This document shows, piece after piece, positions 57,164 to 64,000 of a stretch of DNA of 64,000 nucleotides (position 1 is the stretch's first letter; every line of letters starts with the position of its first letter). The translations under genes and the position numbers were made by a program. Source of the DNA: Spodoptera frugiperda (taxonomy: Eukaryota; Arthropoda; Insecta; Lepidoptera; Noctuidae); the NCBI RefSeq assembly GCF_023101765.2, contig NC_064227.1, forward strand, positions 496,001-560,000. Reading direction: 5' to 3'. The notes beneath the pieces are model-generated. The model had not been told where the DNA came from. It was given only the letters and a program-made list of their open reading frames with translations, and made no database searches.

Positions 57164-57337
57164 CTACAACCAATGAAAATTATGTTACATTACATTTGTG
57201 CATAGAAAGGATAGGTGCCTACACTTTATTGTGGTTGAAAAATCATCAAACGATTCATCCTGCAGTGGGTGATTCGAGAGAGGGTGTCAGACTTATTCTG
57301 ACTAAAATCTTACCCCAGAGAGATTAATGTAATAAAA

Positions 57338-57530
57338 TATGACTGCACGGTTAGCGCGGTGGCTGGGCAACTGGCTGCCGTGTAACGTGTAGCGGGTTCG
57401 ATTCACGCACGGAACAACTCTTTGTGTGATCCACAGATTGTTGTTTCGGGTCTGGGTGTCATGTGTATGTGAACTTAATATTTGTAAACGCACCCACGAC
57501 ACAGTAGAAAATCCTAATGTGGGGCAACGT
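57338..57530 (+). mobile_element. tRNA-derived SINE (S2), full copy
   Basis: Head ATGACTGCACGGTTAGCGCG, box B GGGTTCGATTCACGCA, body GTGATCCACAGATTGTTGTT, then an A-run. Confidence 0.8.
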
Positions 57531-57950
57531 TAAAAAAAAAGTCCTTCCGAGTTGTGCGTCGATCGCACAAGGGTTTCACAATTTGATATGGCAAGGATTT
57601 CGCGACTGGTGAAGAGTGAGTGTTACAGTACCTTTACCATAATGCTATGTGAAATTTAGGTTATGTTATGGTTATATTATGTACAATTTTTATTTATTTT
57701 TTTATTTATTTTATTTTATTTATTTGAATAGAACGGTACAAGCCAATGACACTATTCAACACCTTACAAAAATTTAAAAATATAAAATTCAGAAAATTAA
57801 TATAAATATTAATTATTAAATATTAATTATTTATTCATCCATCTCTTTCGCAAAACTTCAAACATTCCGACAAAAATAATCTTCTGTCACTCGAAAACAC
57901 GTCAAACTCTGGCTTTGAATCCAGGAATCGGTTTAAAAGTACATTAATAT

Positions 57951-58150
57951 AACTACTGCCTCGTTGGCCGAGTGGTCGCAATAGCGACTGTGGGACAAGG
58001 GGTAATTTCAGGGGGTTCAATTCCCGGGTCGGGCAAAAAAACTGGGCTTCTTTTTGGTTGGTTGCACGGAGTCTGCAATTGTGCCCAGTACCTATATAGC
58101 AATAGGTTCACCCTCTATTACATGGGACTTATAATACAAATGGTGTAAAG
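57951..58150 (+). mobile_element. tRNA-derived SINE (S1)
   Basis: Head TGCCTCGTTGGCCGAGTGGT, box B GGTTCAATTCCC, body GGTTCACCCTCTATTACATG. It abuts the 58154 palindrome. Confidence 0.8.
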
Positions 58151-58153
58151 TGG

Positions 58154-58495
58154 ATCCCACCCAAAACATAAATGTGAAAGGCTGCCAAGTTCGATAATAT
58201 TGGAATGCTTCGCCTATAAAAGAAGTGAGATCTAAATAAGTACCAAGTTCCATACACAGACCTCAGTTAAAAATTATATAACAAGTTGGCAAGTTTTCAC
58301 ACACTTTGTTATAAACCTACTAAACGCAATGAGTCAAGTATATAATTTTCTATTAAAACTTGCCAAGTTATATCATTTTTAACTGAGGTCTGTGTATGGA
58401 ACTTGGTACTTATTTAGATCTCACTTCTTTTATAGGCGAAGCATTCCAATATTATCGAACTTGGCAGCCTTTCACATTTATGTTTTGGGTGGGAT
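58154..58495. repeat. 342-bp palindrome with about 142-bp arms
   Basis: Starts ATCCCACCCAAAACATAAAT and ends with its reverse complement. The inner arm ends differ by a short gap. The centre contains CACACTTTGTTATAAACCTA. Probably a foldback element. Repeat-like AT-rich sequence follows to about 59000. Confidence 0.88.
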
Positions 58496-59039
58496 TTCAT
58501 TTATTTTTGTAAGGTTTATTTTCTTTTTTCTTATTTTACTTTACTTTGACTAAATACAAACCTTCGTAACGAATTTTAGGTCGGTACGACCATTGGAAGA
58601 TATAGATAATTTTTTTGTTTTAGTTCCTTAGGGGTATGAATTTACACCTTCATTATTTTTAAAACCGACTCACACTTGGCCATTTTCAGATTTTTTCCTT
58701 TACCTTGACCTAAAGACCTACCTCCATGCCAAATTTCAAGTCAATACGACCATTGGAAGTGGTCTAGGTTTTTGATGAGTGAGTCAGTCAGTGAGTGTAT
58801 AGTAAAAATAGCGATTTTCTGACGTCAATATCTCAAGACCTACAATAGGTACATTAATGAAATTTTGTATTTTAGATAAGTAAGTAGATCTCGACAGATA
58901 CTAGAAATTTCATATGCGTAGATAAAATGGATTTTGAGTTATAGGTGGGTCGAACTTGGCCTGAAATGGTTCGTGTAATATAACCCACGGCCGGTGTGTC
59001 GGTTTTTTTGCTCGAACTTGGCGGACACACTGCCGTGTG

Positions 59040-59125
59040 TCTAGATGTACATTGTACAGTGGCATCAAATGCCATAATATGCACCTCTGACTACCCCTTC
59101 GCGAATAAAAGGCGAGACATTGGTT
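59040..59125 (+). repeat. S1 SINE tail fragment
   Basis: Contains AATATGCACCTCTGACTACC and ATAAAAGGCGAGACATTGG-like sequence. Confidence 0.6.
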
Positions 59126-59284
59126 TAAATAACGATCCCAATTTTCAAAGTTCGGTCCGTAATGTGCTCATCTACCTACCTGTTCGAGGATAAAAGGACA
59201 TAAAAGTGACGATACGAATCAATATAACTATAACAAATGTCGAAACAATAGTTAATGGGTACAGGAAGGAAACTACACGCAATA

Positions 59285-59700
59285 TCCATTCGGTATGATA
59301 GCCTACTTGAGCAAACTAGTATTGGGCGTTGGAGATTTCAAATTGATCGGTAATAGCTCGTAGAATTTGCCATTAAAATCATCACCTAGGTATATTAGAA
59401 TCACAGATGGGGCCCAGTAGGGCTGATGCCTGATCCGGAGCTGCGGACTACCTTGCGGGTTTACCGGGGCTCCGGCTCGAAAAGCAGGAGTAGGAACGGG
59501 GTAGCTTTTAGTCAGTAAGAGTCTGACACTCCCTCCCGCCTCGCCCAAGGCGGGAGAAGTCATTGAATGATTTACGCCCCTCAAAAAAAAAGCCTTGTTG
59601 AGCAAAATAGTATTGGGCGTTAAACATTTCAAAATTATTGGTAATAATAGCTCGTAGAATTTGCCATTAAATTCATCACCTAGGTATATTAGGATCAACA
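59285..59700 (-). repeat. Direct duplication flanking an S4 element
   Basis: About 90 bp at 59305-59400 (AATAGCTCGTAGAATTTGCC) recurs at 59600-59695. Between them is a reverse S4 copy (about 59420-59592), suggesting duplication of host sequence around the insertion. Confidence 0.7.
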
Positions 59701-59949
59701 GAAAAAATGGGTGTTTTTAAAAACCATCTCTGTTCATGTTATCATAATACGAGAACTAATGTTTACAGGACCCATTCATTCATTTATTTATTACGTCACT
59801 CATCATTACACATCATCAATACCCACTGTTGGACTATGGACCTCCTTCACATTTGAGAGGTTTATTATAACCTCCACATTCGGCAAGGGCGGTTGGAGAT
59901 TTGATATGATTTTGATTAAAAAGAAAATACGTGTCCCCTAATAGGAGTT

Positions 59950-60120
59950 TCTCTGTGTCACGTGTGCGTTTACAAACACACAAGTTCTCATGCACATGAC
60001 ACCCAGACCCGAAACAACAGTTTGTGGACCACACAAAGAATTGTTCCGTACGGGAATCGAACCCGCTACACGTTGCGCGACAGCCGGTCACCCAACCACC
60101 ACGCTAACCGTGCAATCCGT
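59950..60120 (-). mobile_element. tRNA-derived SINE (S2), reverse
   Basis: Plus strand reads CCCGAAACAACAGTTTGTGG and GGGAATCGAACCCGCTACAC, then CACCACGCTAACCGTGCAAT. Confidence 0.75.
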
Positions 60121-60229
60121 AATTTAAATTATTCAGGTTTGTAAGAGAGCGCTGCTGCCCAGTCTCTGTAAAATGCGCAATCTCTTAATTGACTCTTATG
60201 GCTCCCGACTTCCGTGGGAAGAGTTGGGT

Positions 60230-60285
60230 AGAGAGAGAGAAAGAGAGAGTGAGAGGGAGGGAGGGAAGGAGAGAGAGAGAGAGAC
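60230..60285. repeat. GA-rich microsatellite
   Basis: Run of GAGA with GGGA interruptions, about 50 bp before the MADF-BESS poly(A) site on the plus-strand map. Confidence 0.9.
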
Positions 60286-60337
60286 AAATTCTACTCTACT
60301 TAAATAAAACAACAGAAAAACATATCAAAAAATAGCA

Positions 60338-60343
60338 TTTATT
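60338..60343 (-). promoter_or_regulatory. Poly(A) signal of the MADF-BESS gene
   Basis: AATAAA on the minus strand, about 27 bp after the TAG stop at 60370-60372. The short distance suggests a very short 3' UTR. This supports a separate transcript ending here rather than a coding extension. Confidence 0.6.
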
Positions 60344-60369
60344 GTCAAAAATCTAAATCTAAACTATCA

Positions 60370-61920
60370 CTACCTATTACTACTACTGCCAGGAGTCTGG
60401 TCATCTTTATTCACAATCTGCTGCAGCTCATAATCTTGGACCACCTGGAAGATCTTGCTCTTCGCCTGGTTCAGGTAATAGGGGCTGAACTTCCTCAGTG
60501 TCGAGCCTATGGTTAAGAGGAACACGTCTAAAGGATCAGCAGGGTTTAATTCTTGGAACATCTGTTCTGAGAAATCCCTTGAGGAATTAGCTGACACTTC
60601 ATCAGTCTGCCTTTTCCTGAATACAGGTTTCGTTTCCCTTGGTTCATCGAAGTCTAGTGTCTCATCCACGAAGACTTCTGAAGGCATTTCCACTTCGCAC
60701 GGCTCGTCGAGGAATTCTGGGTACTCTTCAGCTGTGGTGCTGGTGGAAGATGACTCCCTGAAGTACGGCATCATGAAGGAGATCTCGTCTTCGTACTTGT
60801 ACTTGTAGCTGTGTGCGTTGGGGTTCCGCAGCCGATCCCTGACCTTCCTCCTCATCATGTCTCTGATGTTTATCCATCTTGATTTGCATACGAGCGCTGG
60901 AAGGAAGTGGTTTTAGTTTTTAAATAGAATTGTAATAAACAAACGCGTCATAAATTAATAACGTCACGGCTTTTATCACCGAAGGGGTAGGCAGAGCACA
61001 TTACGGCACGATATACAATGTGAGCCTATTGTCATAATATACTGGGCACAATTCTAGACTCCGTGCTACTACTGAGAATTTTTTTAGTAAAACTTTGACT
61101 CACCCGGGAATCGAACCCAAAAGCCTTGCGACTACTCAACCAACGAGACAGTAGCATCAAATACATAATATCTATCTAACATAATTAATTCACATTGTGT
61201 TTGGTAGATGATAAAATAACACTAATGGACAAACAATGTTTATAGTCTATCTATAAATATTCTTATGTAGATTATTAAATATCCAAATAAATATTAAAAT
61301 ACTTACTGCCGCACTTAGAGTCATTTAATGATTACTTAACCCAGTCCTTAGCAATAGTTTTCAAAACAAAATCGTTACTAAGGAATAATTTAATTAATCA
61401 TTAAATGTATCTGAGTACGCCAGTATACAACGTTATGTACCTATGTAATTATGTATCGAAGTAAAACAATGTAACGAAAGGCTCAAAGGTTAAAATGGTA
61501 GGAAAACAAACAATCACTAATTAATTATCAACCTTACCGCCTTTGATATAAAGATTATTTTTCTACGTCTTATTGACACGGCGAAGAATTCTGTTCACAG
61601 CCTAATACTATAAAATAATACTAAAACCTAATGAAATTAATACAAATCTCTAGTAAATAGGTAAGTAGAAGTACTAGACTACTTAACATAATTAATTGAC
61701 ACTATAAAACACTCAACTATCAACTCAATCACTTAGAAAATAAGGTATAAATAAAAGCAAACTTACCTGGCCTGTTTAAAGCGTCTCCAATTTTCTGCCA
61801 AACAACTTCTCTTGAATCAAAATCCAAATATTTCGAGTGCTTCGTGTTGTATAGAATTGGATTTTCTTTGACTAATTTTAGTAGTTTTAAGTCTAAATTC
61901 TTGTTGAAAGGCAGGGGCAT
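60370..61920 (-). CDS. MADF-BESS domain protein, 226 residues, two exons
   Basis: Exon 1 is 61767-61920, from ATG at 61920. Exon 2 is 60370-60896, to TAG. The donor is GTAAG and the acceptor CCAG, with joining in phase 1. Residues about 9-75 form a MADF domain (a Myb/SANT-like DNA-binding fold): LKLLKLVKENPILY, YLDFDSREVVWQKI, CKSRWINIRDMMRRK. Residues about 180-216 form a BESS protein-interaction motif: DPLDVFLLTIGSTLRKFSPY. The middle is acidic and Ser-rich. MADF-BESS genes are abundant insect transcriptional regulators, usually 200-400 residues, so this one seems complete. It shares the strand of the talin-like gene and may sit in one of its introns. Target genes are unknown. Confidence 0.9.
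60958..61160 (-). mobile_element. tRNA-derived SINE (S1), reverse, in the MADF-BESS intron
   Basis: Plus strand shows AACGTCACGGCTTTTATCAC and GGGAATCGAACCCAAAAGCC. Confidence 0.75.
61306..61428. mobile_element. M3-family MITE in the MADF-BESS intron
   Basis: Arms ACTGCCGCACTTAGAGTCAT and TTAAATGTATCTGAGTACGC. Centre AACCCAGTCCTTAGCAATAG. Confidence 0.65.
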
Positions 61921-62090
61921 CGTATCGGGCTCGTGTCGCCGTCGCTACTGCGCGGCCGCGGCAACGTCGCGCACAGAGCGGCAACGTCGCGGCCTCGTTA
62001 CGTGTCGCACCCGTGGCCGTCCGTATCGCGACCGGTTTGTAAGCAACGGCGCGCATTCCAGACTATTCACTTGTACGTAAGTAGTTTATC
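61921..62090. other. GC-rich 5' flank of the MADF-BESS gene
   Basis: CpG-rich segment just upstream of the ATG on the minus strand (CTGCGCGGCCGCGGCAACGT). Probably 5' UTR or promoter. From 62100 to 62896 I see AT-rich sequence, a second GC-rich patch at 62640-62720 and nothing coding. Confidence 0.4.
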
Positions 62091-62896
62091 GTTCATAATC
62101 ATTTCATTTTAATGACACTCAAGTTTTAGTGATTACTGATTAGATTGTGCGAATTAGGTAAGTAGGTAGTTGCTGTTGGTATGCGATATTGGAAATTGAT
62201 TTACTTAATTGTTTAGAAATTATTTAGCTCGTTATTGTAACTTTTATAATGATCTCTTTTTTATATTAATTTGAAATTAAAAAAAATGTTTATAACTTTC
62301 TTTGAGACATACTACGTGGACGAGTGGTTAATGAACCGGTATCAAACGTCGTTTACGACAATGTGGGATCGAATCTAGCCAAAAGTATTTTATTTTTATT
62401 TACTATACTAAACTAATGAGGTTTTTTAGCTAAAACAAAATTATCCATAAAACAATTAGGTTCTACAGCAATACTACAAAACATTTCCTAACTAATAAAC
62501 ACTAGCCATTACTAAAATAAAAAGGTATTAAAAAAAACTAAAACCAAGATCCGAACCATCTTTAAAACTAACAGCATTTTAATAAAAAAAGAAACAAAAC
62601 ACAAATAACTTAATGGAATAGAATGCGACAAAAAGTCGGCGGGTTGTCGTCACGTGTCGGGCAGTGTGCGGCCGCTCCGACGGGGCGACGCGACGATGTG
62701 TGCGTGAGCTATCGATCCATCGGTCAATGTACCGCCACTACTTCGGAAACTCGATGCGAACTCATTTCGCGTGATTAATTGAGATAGATATCAAAAAGTA
62801 TTTACCAAATTTAATATATTTTATTTTTTTTATTTATTTACGGTTTAGTTAAACGTCGTAACAATGTGTACGGTATGGAAATATTTTTTTTATATA

Positions 62897-64000
62897 TGTC
62901 GGCGCAACTACATCAACTATTCAGAGAAAGCAGAATAAGTTTGGTTAATTCACTTGATTGTCCTAAAAATCAGTTTATTAATCATCAGTTGATTATTTTA
63001 AGTTTAACACGATGTAAAATTAACGTTATCATTGTAATTTCAATACTTAACCTAAAACTTGTAAGCACGTGCTCGTGCGCCGAGTCCTATAAATACGCCC
63101 GCACTGTAGGCAATCGGAGCAGTTGCACTCCGATCGCCGTACAGTACGGACCTCCCTGGGAGTTGAATAAACTAAGTTTACAGTACTCGTGAAGTTTTTC
63201 TAAGCCCCAAAATGGGTGACCATCGTGAGAACAACAACTGTGACGTCAGCAATGATGACGTCACACTTTTTCAAAACACCACGTAGATTTCTCCTTCGTC
63301 ATCAGAAGTGGGATTGCAAGAAGCCCTTACCCCAGCCGCTTCATCATCAGCTCTTCCACCTGATCAACTGGAACGAATCAACAGCCGCAAGTACATCAAA
63401 ACCACGACCTGGAGAGTGAAAATAACCCACCAGAATAAACAGATAAGTATTGCATAGTTAATTACTCTTTTCAAATTTCAAAAATTCCAAATTAAACTCC
63501 GAGAACTCTACGAGACCCTCCGAGAAATCTACGAGACCCTCCGAGAAATCTACGAGACCCTCCGAGAACTCTACGAGACTAACAACTAATTTATAATGAA
63601 CAGAAATCCTTCTCAGAGAAAATACTTTCTTTGCCTACAGGTAATCACATCACAACATAACAAAACCAACGAGAATCACCGAGAACCTACGAGAATCACC
63701 GAGAACCTACAAGAATCACCGAGAACCTACGAGAATCACCAAGAATCTACAAGAATCACCGAGAACCTACGAGAATCAACAAAAAAATCAACGAGGCTGG
63801 TGCAGAGCGCGCACCGCCTGTCAGTATGGCCGTGTCGGCGCAACTACACAACTATTCAGAGAAAGCAGAATAAGTTTGGTTAATTCACTTGATTGTCCTA
63901 AAAATCAGTTTATTAATCATCAGTTGATTATTTTAAGTTTAACACGATGTAAAATTAACGTTATCATTGTAATTTCAATACTTAACCTAAAACTTGTAAG
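62897..64000 (+). mobile_element. Non-autonomous LTR element (TRIM-like), right end cut off
   Basis: Sequence from 62897 (TGTCGGCGCAACTACATCAA) recurs from 63833 to the window end, with one 1-2 nt difference. The first copy has a TATA-like TATAAATA (63089) and AATAAA (63164) before a likely LTR end near 63190-63215. The interior, about 620 bp, holds only a short interrupted gag-like reading frame and two minisatellites, with no polymerase, protease or integrase. The start TG and promoter-like motifs support LTRs rather than plain duplication. The superfamily is not determined. Confidence 0.7.
63498..63785. repeat. Two GA-rich minisatellites inside the LTR element
   Basis: 63498-63581: about four copies of a 21-bp unit (CGAGAAATCTACGAGACCCT plus C). 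63669-63785: about six copies of a 20-bp unit (GAGAATCACCGAGAACCTAC). The two units resemble each other. Confidence 0.9.

Noticed and set aside
638..57163. Vinculin or alpha-catenin as identity of the helical-bundle gene
   Set aside because: The FERM F3 motifs (KKLVPRLLG, FTLNFGDY) and AECAAQAAYL segment are talin features. Vinculin and catenin lack a FERM domain.
60970..61000. CCGAAGGGGT hairpin as a transcription terminator
   Set aside because: It is the conserved tail of the S1 SINE family and recurs at 10340, 11280, 14690, 34460 and 54120.
63216..63419. A 67-codon plus-strand frame in the LTR element as a host gene
   Set aside because: It is not conserved-looking, begins at a secondary ATG and overlaps a frame interrupted by a stop. 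It is best seen as a decayed gag-like remnant.
63669..63785. CRISPR-like short repeats
   Set aside because: Units are directly adjacent 20-bp copies with no unique spacers, in a eukaryotic LTR element.

Overview
This looks like nuclear DNA of a moth, probably noctuid-like. Short GC-rich exons with GT/AG splice sites sit in AT-rich introns. The introns are full of Lepidoptera-type interspersed repeats: tRNA-derived SINEs, foldback MITEs, Helitron-like ends and LINE fragments. The species call is an inference from repeat style.

One gene dominates: a talin-family gene on the minus strand, running from 57163 down past the left edge. I trace 114 coding exons by splice site and reading phase, about 14.3 kb of coding sequence or roughly 4,760 residues by hand count. 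Exons at 57.1-53.9 kb encode the end of FERM F2 and all of F3. Exons at 53.4-50.9 kb encode the linker and first rod helices. From 48.5 to 16.5 kb the rod is built from a seven-exon module, called A to G here (888 nt, 296 residues), in about eleven complete or partial copies. Five copies (22.1-30.6 kb) are nearly identical in exons and introns, and a sixth (31.1-32.6 kb) is nearly so outside exons A and B. From 15.8 to 0.6 kb the exons again follow ordinary talin order (about R7/R8 to R10). The rest of the C-terminus, including the expected actin-binding module, lies left of the window. Ordinary talins total about 2,500-2,800 residues, so this is a giant, rod-expanded talin-like protein.

The first visible FERM exon starts inside F2, and no F0/F1 exon is recognisable upstream of it. 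A second minus-strand gene, a 226-residue MADF-BESS protein (60370-61920), lies in that upstream space. Either it is nested in a talin intron or the talin-like gene has a reduced head.

Other contents are a plus-strand tRNA-Thr(AGU) gene in a 3.9-kb intron (41942-42015), two long palindromes (43771-44368 and 58154-58495), and a 1.7-kb Helitron-like element with an internal triplicated repeat (48831-50524). A non-autonomous LTR element, probably TRIM-type, occupies the right edge (62897-64000). No CRISPR, operon or bacterial feature is present.
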